DNA from: Thalassotalea sp. G2M2-11
GTDB lineage: Bacteria; Pseudomonadota; Gammaproteobacteria; Enterobacterales; Alteromonadaceae
NCBI RefSeq assembly: GCF_017168195.1
Contig: NZ_JADNYL010000001.1
Span: 310,001 to 374,000 of the forward strand
Reading direction: 5' to 3'
DNA length: 64,000 nucleotides
The position numbers were made by a program, and so were the translations under genes. Under the pieces are notes generated by a model. It made no database searches and was not told the DNA's origin. It saw nothing but the letters and a program-made list of their open reading frames with translations. Below, in pieces: positions 39,171 to 46,928 of the stretch (within the stretch, counting starts at the first letter, position 1; every line of letters begins with the position of its first letter).

Positions 39171-41108
39171 ATGGCGTTATGGGGCGGTCGGTTTAAAGAA
39201 AAAGCCAGTATTCAGTTTAAAAAATTTAATGATTCACTGCCGGTTGATTATCGTATGGCAGTGCAAGATATCGTTGGTTCAATGGCTTGGGCACAAGCCA
39301 TTCATGAAGTCGGTATATTAACTGATGATGAACTGAAACGCTTAACGGCAGCATTGGCAGAGCTAAAAGCGTCGGTGGAAGAAAACCCAAAGCAAATTTT
39401 AGCCTCTGATGCTGAAGATATTCATAGCTGGGTAGAGATCCAGTTGATCGAAAAAACGGGCGATCTCGGTAAGAAACTACATACCGGACGTAGTCGTAAC
39501 GATCAGGTTGCCACGGATCTGAAACTGTGGTGTAAAGAATCAGGCGGTGATTTATTATTTGCTTTGGTGAATTTACAACAAGCGATGATGAACTTAGCGG
39601 AACGTGAAAAAGACACGGTATTGCCTGGCTATACTCACTTGCAGCGTGCGCAACCAGTCACATTTGGTCACTGGTGTTTAGCCTATGTTGAAATGTTCAA
39701 CCGTGATATTGGCCGTTTAAAAGATGCGCTGTATCGCTTAGATACTTCACCATTAGGTTCAGGTGCGTTAGCGGGCACGGCTTACCCCATAGATCGTAAT
39801 GCGCTCGCTCATCGTTTAGGGTTTAGAACCGCAACTATGAATAGTTTAGATGCGGTCTCTGATCGTGATCATGTCATTGAATTGCTTGCTGCAGCGAGTA
39901 TTTCAATGATGCATTTATCACGTTTTGCTGAAGATTTAATTTTTTATAATTCAGGCGAAGCAGGATTTGTTGAAATGAGCGATTTAGTGAGCTCAGGTTC
40001 TTCATTAATGCCACAGAAGAAAAACCCAGATGCGTGTGAATTAATTCGTGGTAAAGCAGGTCGGGTATTTGGCTCGTTAACTGGTATGTTAACCACAATG
40101 AAAGCACTCGCACTTGCTTATAACAAGGATATGCAAGAAGACAAAGAAGGACTTTTTGATGCCATGGATACATGGCAAGAATGTATGGAAATGGCAGTAT
40201 TAGTCGCAGATGGCCTAAAAGTTAATCGTTCAAGAACGCTAGCGGCCGCTCAACAAGGGTATGCTAATGCGACTGAACTTGCTGATTACTTAGTCAGTAA
40301 AGATATTCCATTTCGGGAAGCGCACCATATCGTCGGTGAAGTGGTCCTTGCGGCGATTGATAAAGGCTGTCCGTTAGAAGATTTAACCTTAACGCAGTTG
40401 CAAGAATTTAGTGAGAAAATTGAACAGGACGTTTACCAACATTTATCGATAGAATCGACGCTCGATAAACGTGAAGCATTAGGTGGCACCTCACGTGTGC
40501 AAGTGGAAAAAGCATTAGCGTCAATTCAATCGGGTAATGAAGAAATTCTCAATGAACAAGTCGTGGGTGCGCCGGGTAAGCAACAAATTCAAATTGCCCT
40601 AAGGCAAGTAAAACAACGCTTGAATGCTCAACGCGCTGCGGCAATGTCGGTTCGTCGTGCCCGTATGTCAGATGTTGATAACATCCATCAGCAGGTCAAT
40701 TACTGGGCAGAGCAAGGGGAAATATTACCGCGTAGTCGAGATAACATTATTCATGATATTCAAAATTTTGTTGTTGCTGAAATCGATGGTGAAGTTGTTG
40801 GTTGTGCGTCCTTGTATATCTATCAAACAGGGTTAGCTGAAATACGCTCAATTGTGATTGATAAGCAAGCGCAAAACCAAGGGCAAGGTCAAGCCTTAGT
40901 GCAGTATTTGCTTGAATTTGCTCAGCAAATGGAACTCGAGCAAATTATTGTCTTAACTTATATTCCACAATATTTTGCCAAGCTCGGCTTTACTGAAATG
41001 GATAAAAGCTTACTAGCTGAAAATATTATCGAAGACAGTGAACCAAGTCCTAATAAAGATGCTGCTGATGAAGTAGCCATGGAATATATTTTGGGTCAAC
41101 AGAAGTAA
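39171..41108 (+). CDS. argH: argininosuccinate lyase fused to a GNAT acetyltransferase domain (ArgH(A))
   Basis: A 645-residue fusion. Residues 1 to about 460 are argininosuccinate lyase (ALWGGRFKE start, [30 protein letters not shown], signature [12 protein letters not shown]). After a linker, about 490-620 form a GNAT domain ([47 protein letters not shown] with the acetyl-CoA loop, [10 protein letters not shown]). Such ArgH(A) fusions are known in marine gammaproteobacteria, where the tail can act as N-acetylglutamate synthase. Here a complete argA follows 19 bases downstream, so the activity may be duplicated. Confidence 0.95.
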   Translation: MALWGGRFKEKASIQFKKFNDSLPVDYRMAVQDIVGSMAWAQAIHEVGILTDDELKRLTAALAELKASVEENPKQILASDAEDIHSWVEIQLIEKTGDLGKKLHTGRSRNDQVATDLKLWCKESGGDLLFALVNLQQAMMNLAEREKDTVLPGYTHLQRAQPVTFGHWCLAYVEMFNRDIGRLKDALYRLDTSPLGSGALAGTAYPIDRNALAHRLGFRTATMNSLDAVSDRDHVIELLAAASISMMHLSRFAEDLIFYNSGEAGFVEMSDLVSSGSSLMPQKKNPDACELIRGKAGRVFGSLTGMLTTMKALALAYNKDMQEDKEGLFDAMDTWQECMEMAVLVADGLKVNRSRTLAAAQQGYANATELADYLVSKDIPFREAHHIVGEVVLAAIDKGCPLEDLTLTQLQEFSEKIEQDVYQHLSIESTLDKREALGGTSRVQVEKALASIQSGNEEILNEQVVGAPGKQQIQIALRQVKQRLNAQRAAAMSVRRARMSDVDNIHQQVNYWAEQGEILPRSRDNIIHDIQNFVVAEIDGEVVGCASLYIYQTGLAEIRSIVIDKQAQNQGQGQALVQYLLEFAQQMELEQIIVLTYIPQYFAKLGFTEMDKSLLAENIIEDSEPSPNKDAADEVAMEYILGQQK

Positions 41109-41127
41109 TTAGGCAGTGAGTGACACC

Positions 41128-42447
41128 ATGCAACAAATAGTGAATAGTGATCAAAATTATGTCAAGTGGTTTAGAAATGCTGCTCCATATATTAATGCGC
41201 ATCGTGGTAAAACCGTGGTATTGATGTTTGGTGGTGAAGCGGTATTACATCCTAATTTTGCTAACATTATCCATGATATTTCATTGCTACGTAGCTTAGG
41301 GGTGAAATTAGTGGTCGTGCATGGTGCAAGGCCACAAATTGAAGATCGAATGATAGGGCGAGGCATTAGTCGACATATCGAAAATAACATTCGTGTGACC
41401 GATGCTGATACTTTGGTGGCGGTTAAAGATGCCACCGGTTCTTTGCGTTTGCACATCGAGGCTTTGTTGACCATGGGCGTGGTGAATTCACCGATGCATG
41501 GTTCGCAAATTCGTGTCAGTACCGGCAATTTTGTTATTGCTAAGCCTATGGGAGTGCGCAACGGCGTTGATTATAAATATACCGGTAGTGTCAGAAGGAT
41601 TGATGCCGACGGTATCAACAAACAGCTCGATTATGGCTCGATTGTCTTGCTTTCTCCTATCGGTTATTCACCCACCGGTGAAGTGTTTAATTTGGCGTTA
41701 GAAGATGTGGCGACGCAAACAGCGATAGCTTTGAAAGCGGATAAATTAATTGCCTTAACGGAAGACGATGGTTTAATTGATCATGGTGGCAAGCTGATCC
41801 GTAGCTGTAGTGTGCGAACAGTGAAAACCTTGTTGGATGAAAACGACTGTCATGTCCGTCAGTTGTTACTCAGATCAATTATTCAATCGGGTGAAAATGG
41901 CGTTGAACGTTGCCATTGTGTGAGTTATCAAAGTGATACTGCCTTGTTGCAAGAGTTATTTACTCGTGATGGTTCAGGCACGTTGATCGCCAAAGATCAC
42001 AAAGAGCAAATATCTACCGCAACCATTGATGACGTTGCAGGCATCTTAGAATTGATCCAACCGCTGGAAGAAGAAGGGGTACTGGTTAAACGTTCGCGTG
42101 AATTGCTTGAAGTGGAAATTGATCGCTTCACCATCATCAAAAAAGAAGATGTGATTATTGCCTGTGCGGCATTGTACCCTTACCCAGAAGAAAATAGTGG
42201 TGAAGTAGCATGTGTGGTGATCCATCCAGATTATCGTAAGGGTAATCGCGGAGAGCGGTTAATGGCGGCAATAGTCGACAATGCTAAAAAACAAGGGCTT
42301 AATACGGTCTTTGTGCTCACAACCGTTAGTGGTCATTGGTTTATTGAGCAAGGCTTTGTTGAGCAGCCCATTGAAAAATTACCTGAAAGTAAAAAACAAA
42401 TGTATAACTTTCAGCGCCGATCAAAAGTGTTCATTAAGCGCATTTAA
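41128..42447 (+). CDS. argA: amino-acid N-acetyltransferase (N-acetylglutamate synthase)
   Basis: A 439-residue two-domain enzyme committing glutamate to arginine synthesis. An amino-acid-kinase-like domain (INAHRGKTVVLMFGGEAV, VVVHGARPQIEDRM, LTEDDGLI) binds the effector, and the C-terminal GNAT domain (about 300-439) carries VVIHPDYRKGNRGERLM and VLTTVSGHWFIEQGF. The ATG at 41128 gives the typical start before YVKWFRNAAPYINAHRGKT; a GTG at 41116 is possible but has no ribosome site. It closes argCBFGHA. Confidence 0.95.
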   Translation: MQQIVNSDQNYVKWFRNAAPYINAHRGKTVVLMFGGEAVLHPNFANIIHDISLLRSLGVKLVVVHGARPQIEDRMIGRGISRHIENNIRVTDADTLVAVKDATGSLRLHIEALLTMGVVNSPMHGSQIRVSTGNFVIAKPMGVRNGVDYKYTGSVRRIDADGINKQLDYGSIVLLSPIGYSPTGEVFNLALEDVATQTAIALKADKLIALTEDDGLIDHGGKLIRSCSVRTVKTLLDENDCHVRQLLLRSIIQSGENGVERCHCVSYQSDTALLQELFTRDGSGTLIAKDHKEQISTATIDDVAGILELIQPLEEEGVLVKRSRELLEVEIDRFTIIKKEDVIIACAALYPYPEENSGEVACVVIHPDYRKGNRGERLMAAIVDNAKKQGLNTVFVLTTVSGHWFIEQGFVEQPIEKLPESKKQMYNFQRRSKVFIKRI

Positions 42448-42459
42448 CCCATTAGTTTT

Positions 42460-42512
42460 TACAGTCGTATAGTGATATGCTTTTGTCATTAAGCTTTCAC
42501 TATCGTACTGTA
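42460..42512 (+). promoter_or_regulatory. imperfect palindrome between argA and the small-peptide gene
   Basis: TACAGTCGTATAGTGA (42460-42475) and TCACTATCGTACTGTA (42497-42512) pair over 13 of 16 positions. The hairpin ends 4 bases before the ATG of the small-peptide gene and 12 bases after the argA stop. It could terminate argA, or form a leader structure or operator controlling the peptide operon. It lacks a clean T-run. Confidence 0.45.
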
Positions 42513-42516
42513 GCGT

Positions 42517-42726
42517 ATGAGTCAACAACAAGAACAAAGTATAAAACAAAATCAGCCGTTAGCAGATGCATCGCATATTGAAACAGATGAGCAACGCAGG
42601 AGGTTTATGGAAAAGTTCGGTAAACTTGCCGCAATCACGCCTATTGCTCTCACTACTATGATGTCACCTGCCAACTCTGCTCCCCCCCGTTCAGGCTGCA
42701 ACAGAAACGGTAAAGGTTGTCGATAG
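42517..42726 (+). CDS. small peptide with twin-arginine-like leader, candidate substrate of the adjacent kinase
   Basis: A 69-residue product. Residues 1-26 are polar, Gln/Glu-rich and leader-like. Residues 27-36 read RRRFMEKFGK, similar to a twin-arginine (S/T-R-R-x-F-x-K) motif, followed by a short hydrophobic segment (LAAITPIALTTMM, 37-49) and an Ala-containing cleavage-like site near 52-55. The remaining tail of about 14 residues, PPRSGCNRNGKGCR, holds one Ser (59) and two Cys (61, 68). The gene precedes, on the same strand with about 20 bases between, an RRE-kinase fusion and a nucleotidyltransferase. Small Tat-leader peptides or RiPP-like precursors beside such genes are plausible substrates; this is inference. 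The ribosome site is weak. Confidence 0.6.
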   Translation: MSQQQEQSIKQNQPLADASHIETDEQRRRFMEKFGKLAAITPIALTTMMSPANSAPPRSGCNRNGKGCR

Positions 42727-42744
42727 TGACCTTTGGGTTATGTC

Positions 42745-43908
42745 ATGATGACTGTGACTAAGTTCTCTCTTAATACAGATTATTTAACGCTATTTGTTGA
42801 AAATGATAGTGCTTTAGTGTTCCATCATATAAAACAATCGTTATTTCATTTATCTCCTTTATCCGTGAGCTTATTGTTAGCCCTAGATCAAGGGGTATCA
42901 GAGCAACAAGCCATTCAACAGGTGTTAAAGGCTAGTGACTGCCGTCAAGTAGATATCGAATCTCACCTTGCTTCAGTGTCTGATTTGTTTAATAAACAAC
43001 CGCAGGAAAAACACTATTTAGCCGAGCAGTATCCCGAAATAAGTCGACCAGTACCGGAAATAGATAGCTGTTCGTCAAAATGTTACTGTGTTAATGACAG
43101 TTACTTTGTCATTGAAGCGGATTCTGTGGCGTTTACTGATGAAGTCAGTCGATTGCTAGCACCTTGTAGAAAGCACAATAAACTAATTGATTTTTATGTT
43201 GAGATCCGTCAACACAGTGATCATAGATTTTCATTTAGCTGTAATGGTTATTGTATTGAACAATCACTGCCCTATGAACAGTTAATGCCCGAATTAATTG
43301 AGCGTATGCAAGTACTTGCTTACCAAAAAAGTGATTATCTTTTTTGTTTCCATGGAGCTGCACTGAAAAATTCAAACCAATGTCTTTTATTGCCAGGAGT
43401 GTCAGGAGCAGGGAAATCAACATTAGCGGCGCAATTAGCTCAGCGCGGCTTTGCCTTGTACTCTGATGAAATGATGGTGTTAGATCCCGATTTTAATTTA
43501 ATCTCGCTGGCGTTACCGATAGCGGTTAAATCTGGAAGTTGGCCTGTGCTGACCGCTGAGTATCCGAGTTTAGCAAAGCAAAGCGCTTGGCGAAAACAAG
43601 ATGGACGAGTGGTCAAATATTTATGGCCACAGCAATTTGTCGTTTCACCAACACCGTCATGTCAAATGCGCTTGATTAACCCAGAATTTACGGCTGCTGA
43701 GCAGGGCAGTGAGTGCAATGAAGGCTTTCAAGAGCAGCCCTTGACTGTGATAGAGGCGTTAGCTGTATTAACGCAAAGTGGTTATCAAGTGCATCAAAAA
43801 CTTGATATTAACCTTGTTGAGCGATTATTTGTTTTTTTGAGTCGGATGACGCGTAGTCGTATGCAATATGCTTGCTCGAATAGCGTGTTAGAGAAGTTAT
43901 CGAGTTAA
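42745..43908 (+). CDS. PqqD/RRE-like domain fused to HPr kinase-related (HprK-rel-A-like) kinase
   Basis: A 387-residue protein from the ATG at 42745 (ATG 42748 and TTG 42733 are alternatives). Residues about 5-95 resemble a PqqD-type winged helix (LFHLSPLSVSLLLALDQGVSEQQAIQQVL), a fold used as a peptide-recognition element. The rest resembles HPr kinase relatives: FHGAALK, the P-loop PGVSGAGKSTLAAQLA at about 217-231 and LYSDEMMVLD just after. In other genomes such kinases and PqqD-like proteins occur as separate genes (HPr-rel-A systems), and related kinases phosphorylate Ser on lasso peptides. Between peptide gene and nucleotidyltransferase gene, it likely binds and phosphorylates the peptide or a carrier. 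Domain calls are by eye. Confidence 0.72.
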   Translation: MMTVTKFSLNTDYLTLFVENDSALVFHHIKQSLFHLSPLSVSLLLALDQGVSEQQAIQQVLKASDCRQVDIESHLASVSDLFNKQPQEKHYLAEQYPEISRPVPEIDSCSSKCYCVNDSYFVIEADSVAFTDEVSRLLAPCRKHNKLIDFYVEIRQHSDHRFSFSCNGYCIEQSLPYEQLMPELIERMQVLAYQKSDYLFCFHGAALKNSNQCLLLPGVSGAGKSTLAAQLAQRGFALYSDEMMVLDPDFNLISLALPIAVKSGSWPVLTAEYPSLAKQSAWRKQDGRVVKYLWPQQFVVSPTPSCQMRLINPEFTAAEQGSECNEGFQEQPLTVIEALAVLTQSGYQVHQKLDINLVERLFVFLSRMTRSRMQYACSNSVLEKLSS

Positions 43909-43912
43909 TGCT

Positions 43913-45052
43913 ATGTCACAGCAGAAATTGCCACCGATAACACATTATCATCTTGAACTGTTCACCCAACTATTAACAGCTAGTGAGTTAGATTGTACAG
44001 AGACAATCGTCGTTCTTAACGATGAAAAACACTACTTACCCATAGTACAAATAGCAAATGAGTTTTGGTTGACGTCAGCTCTCATAGAGCAACTAAAACA
44101 TAAGCAATTGTGGCAAGCTCTACCGCCATTGCTAAGAGAATATTTGGCGCAAATCGCACAGACTTATCAGGAGCGAACAGATAAAATACTGGAAGAAATA
44201 CACCATTGTTGCCAGCTTTTAACTGCCAACGATATTCGTGTGCTGTTGTTGAAAGGTGCTGCCAGTATTTTAAATGGCACTTATGACAATAACAGTAGTC
44301 GATACATGGTCGATATTGATTTACTCATCCCTCAAGAGCAATTACTAAAAGCTCAGCAAGTATTGCAACAAGATGGTTATCAGGAGTTTACCCAGCCTTT
44401 TGATATACACCCACATCACCATCATCATTTGCCGGCCTTAAAACGGGCAAATAGTGTCACATCCATTGAGTTACACTATTTGCCGTTAAAATACTCACTC
44501 AGCAATATGTTGACAACTCAGCAAGCATGGCAAAAAGCGAGTCCTTTAATGATCTCGAATGCCAATCATGTTGAGCAATTGTCTGCTACGCATCAATTTA
44601 TACTTGCGGTGGCCCATTCTGAACTGGCAGATGACAATTACCGCAAGAACAAGTTAAACCTTGGTCAATTACATCATATCTATATGATCGCTCGATATTT
44701 CTATAATGATATTGATTGGTTGGCTGTGCAGCAGCATTTTGAGCGAGTAGGAAAGCAAGCCATTTTGATTACGGTTGTTGTGCGTTTACAGTCTTTATTT
44801 TCACTGACAATATTGCCAGAACTAGGACAAAATAAATCGTTAACTGACTACGCTGAGCGACAGCTTACTCGAGCAACTAAGCGCTACCTTAAACAGCAAA
44901 GTGATTTTGGCCGGTTTGAAGCCATGATTGAGGTGGTTCATGGTTATCGTGTTTCAGTGATCCGTTCGCTATACGGCGGCAATGATTGTTTATCGCTGGC
45001 ACAAGGCTACTTTCGCCACCTTTATCGTCACCTATCAAAGCTTATTAAGTAA
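43913..45052 (+). CDS. nucleotidyltransferase-family protein (PF14907-like)
   Basis: A 379-residue protein resembling uncharacterised nucleotidyltransferases of the NTP_transf_5 type. The motif IRVLLLKGAASILNGTY followed by SSRYMVDIDLLIP has the K-G and D-x-D arrangement expected of the catalytic site; HPHHHHHLPAL and SIELHYLPL follow. Members are frequent beside HPr-kinase-like genes in peptide and exopolysaccharide clusters; in lasso-peptide clusters a homologous pair modifies a phosphorylated peptide further. The gene begins 4 bases after the kinase stop, so they are co-translated. No membrane segment is visible. Confidence 0.72.
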   Translation: MSQQKLPPITHYHLELFTQLLTASELDCTETIVVLNDEKHYLPIVQIANEFWLTSALIEQLKHKQLWQALPPLLREYLAQIAQTYQERTDKILEEIHHCCQLLTANDIRVLLLKGAASILNGTYDNNSSRYMVDIDLLIPQEQLLKAQQVLQQDGYQEFTQPFDIHPHHHHHLPALKRANSVTSIELHYLPLKYSLSNMLTTQQAWQKASPLMISNANHVEQLSATHQFILAVAHSELADDNYRKNKLNLGQLHHIYMIARYFYNDIDWLAVQQHFERVGKQAILITVVVRLQSLFSLTILPELGQNKSLTDYAERQLTRATKRYLKQQSDFGRFEAMIEVVHGYRVSVIRSLYGGNDCLSLAQGYFRHLYRHLSKLIK

Positions 45053-45206
45053 TGTATTGATTTAATTGGTTTTGTAGTGAATTATGGCGGTGCTATATCG
45101 TCACATGATGTTACAAATGTGTAATTATTAGGTTTAAAACTTGTTTTTTATGCTGAAATGCTGTGCAATAAGCAGACAATAAGAATAATATTCGTAAAAT
45201 ACATTA

Positions 45207-46397
45207 ATGATTGTGCGTGAAATGACAATTTGTTTTGCCGTGTTTGGGATGCTTTTGTTCTCAGTACATGCGGTCGGTGAACAAAATTTATTTCATACTA
45301 AAACAGGTAACATATTTGAACTGCGGATAACACCTGAACTGGGTTATATCGATAATTTTCTATATAGTTATCAACAAAGGAAGGCAACTTCTTACGTTGC
45401 CATACATAGTCAAGCAAAACTACAAGTAGCGCAGCAGCGACAATTGTTCTCGTTAGATGGGAATTTTCATCATTATAACTACCAAAAATTTTCTCAAGAT
45501 AACCATAGTAACTTTGTGATATCACCAAGCTATCGTTATAAAGTTGCAGATAAACAAATATTTTATTTACGTGGCAAAGCACAGGAGCAGTATGAGTTAA
45601 GAGGTACTGGCTTGTCATTAGGAGCTGCTGAGTCTTTACGAGTTGGAGATAGTAAAGCCATTACCTCATTTGATGCTGGTTATTTATTTGGTCAGACAGA
45701 CTCAATGGCGAAATTGTCTGTGAATTTAAGTTTTTATGATAGTCGATATCAAACACGCAGAGCGTTGACACGCACACTTGATCATCAACGACAGCAAGCG
45801 GGTATTAGCTTTGATTATTTATTGTCAGGAAGTACTTACTTAGCGAGTGAGCTGGATATACAAAACATTGAGTTCACTCATAACCAACAACAAAATAAGC
45901 AAAAGATAACTGGGCTGGCAGGTATTAAGTGGCAAACATCAATAGCAACGCGCTTGTCTGCGTTATTAGGTTATCAAAAAGTTGCATTTGAACAGCCAGG
46001 GTTTGACGATGATAGTGCGTTCAGTTGGCGCTTAGATTGGTATTGGCATCCGATTGATTCGACAAAATTTATAGTGCGCTCAAGTCGGGATTTTCAGGAA
46101 GCGAACAGATTGAACAATAGCTATCGGGTTGTCGACAGTCATCGCATGGAATTATCACATCAGTTTTATCCCTATTTAACCAGTGAAGTGCAAGTAGGAG
46201 TTAACCAAGAGCAAGTGATGTACAGCAATATGCATATTGAAGAAGATTATTGGTTTGCTCAGGCAAGTGTAAATTATCAGCGTAATGAGTGGTTATCGTT
46301 TTATCTACGTTACCATTTTGAAAACTTTAATACCGAAACGTTATTGTTAGATTATCAACGGAATGCGGTAGTGTTTGGGGTCAATGTTCGTGTTTAG
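45207..46397 (+). CDS. outer-membrane beta-barrel protein of an exopolysaccharide-type locus
   Basis: A 396-residue protein with an N-terminal signal peptide (hydrophobic about 7-22, ending VHA) and then alternating polar and aromatic strands to the last residues FGVNVRV, as in outer-membrane barrels. Repeated strands such as YLRGKAQEQYELRG, RLSALLGYQKVAF and WLSFYLRYHFENF support about 14-18 strands. It resembles barrels found beside Wza/Wzc-type genes. An ATG at 45222 would give an equally good signal peptide. It begins 154 bases after the nucleotidyltransferase gene and 6 bases before the Wza-like frame, so it may have its own promoter. Confidence 0.7.
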   Translation: MIVREMTICFAVFGMLLFSVHAVGEQNLFHTKTGNIFELRITPELGYIDNFLYSYQQRKATSYVAIHSQAKLQVAQQRQLFSLDGNFHHYNYQKFSQDNHSNFVISPSYRYKVADKQIFYLRGKAQEQYELRGTGLSLGAAESLRVGDSKAITSFDAGYLFGQTDSMAKLSVNLSFYDSRYQTRRALTRTLDHQRQQAGISFDYLLSGSTYLASELDIQNIEFTHNQQQNKQKITGLAGIKWQTSIATRLSALLGYQKVAFEQPGFDDDSAFSWRLDWYWHPIDSTKFIVRSSRDFQEANRLNNSYRVVDSHRMELSHQFYPYLTSEVQVGVNQEQVMYSNMHIEEDYWFAQASVNYQRNEWLSFYLRYHFENFNTETLLLDYQRNAVVFGVNVRV

Positions 46398-46415
46398 CAT
46401 TAATTGGGGCAACTC

Positions 46416-46928
46416 ATGAGAATACTGGCGAGTGTTTTTTTTGTTCTATTAATTAGCAGTGCTAATGCTTCTGACTATTTGTTAGGAGCAGGCGATAAAA
46501 TTTTAATTTCAGTCTATGGTGAGCCAGATTTAACCCTTAATACAAAAATCAGTAAATCGGGCATCATTTCGTTTCCTTTTTTAGATGATATTAAAGTGAT
46601 TGGGCTATCAACTAAGTCCTTAGCACAAAAAATTAGTAACGGGTTATTAGGTGATTATTTGATTGACCCTCAAGTAACTGTCTCGATTGTTGAGTACCGC
46701 CCCTTCTTTATTCATGGGCAAGTGAAAACCCCAGGTGGTTATTCGTATCAAGATGATTTGACATTAGATAAAGCGATTGCATTGGCTGGCGGTTTAACCA
46801 GTCGAGCATCTAAAACGGATTGGAAAATTACAAGGACAGTTGATGGTAAAAGCATGGTAGTAACTGGGGTTGTAATGACCCCAATATTACCCGATGACAT
46901 AATTAAAATAGAGCAAAGTTTTTTTTGA
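46416..46928 (+). CDS. short Wza-like polysaccharide export protein
   Basis: A 170-residue protein from the ATG at 46416. A signal peptide (MRILASVFFVLLISSANA) is followed directly by the polysaccharide-export domain (YLLGAGDKILISVYGEPDLTLNTKIS, GIISFPFLDDIKV) and one SLBB-type domain (FFIHGQVKTPGGYSYQDDLTL, LAGGLTSRASKTDW). There is no lipobox Cys and no C-terminal outer-membrane helix, unlike full Wza (about 360-380 residues). It therefore probably forms a periplasmic adaptor and the neighbouring beta-barrel may be the outer-membrane pore. Its stop overlaps the TTG start of the Wzc-like gene. Confidence 0.82.
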   Translation: MRILASVFFVLLISSANASDYLLGAGDKILISVYGEPDLTLNTKISKSGIISFPFLDDIKVIGLSTKSLAQKISNGLLGDYLIDPQVTVSIVEYRPFFIHGQVKTPGGYSYQDDLTLDKAIALAGGLTSRASKTDWKITRTVDGKSMVVTGVVMTPILPDDIIKIEQSFF

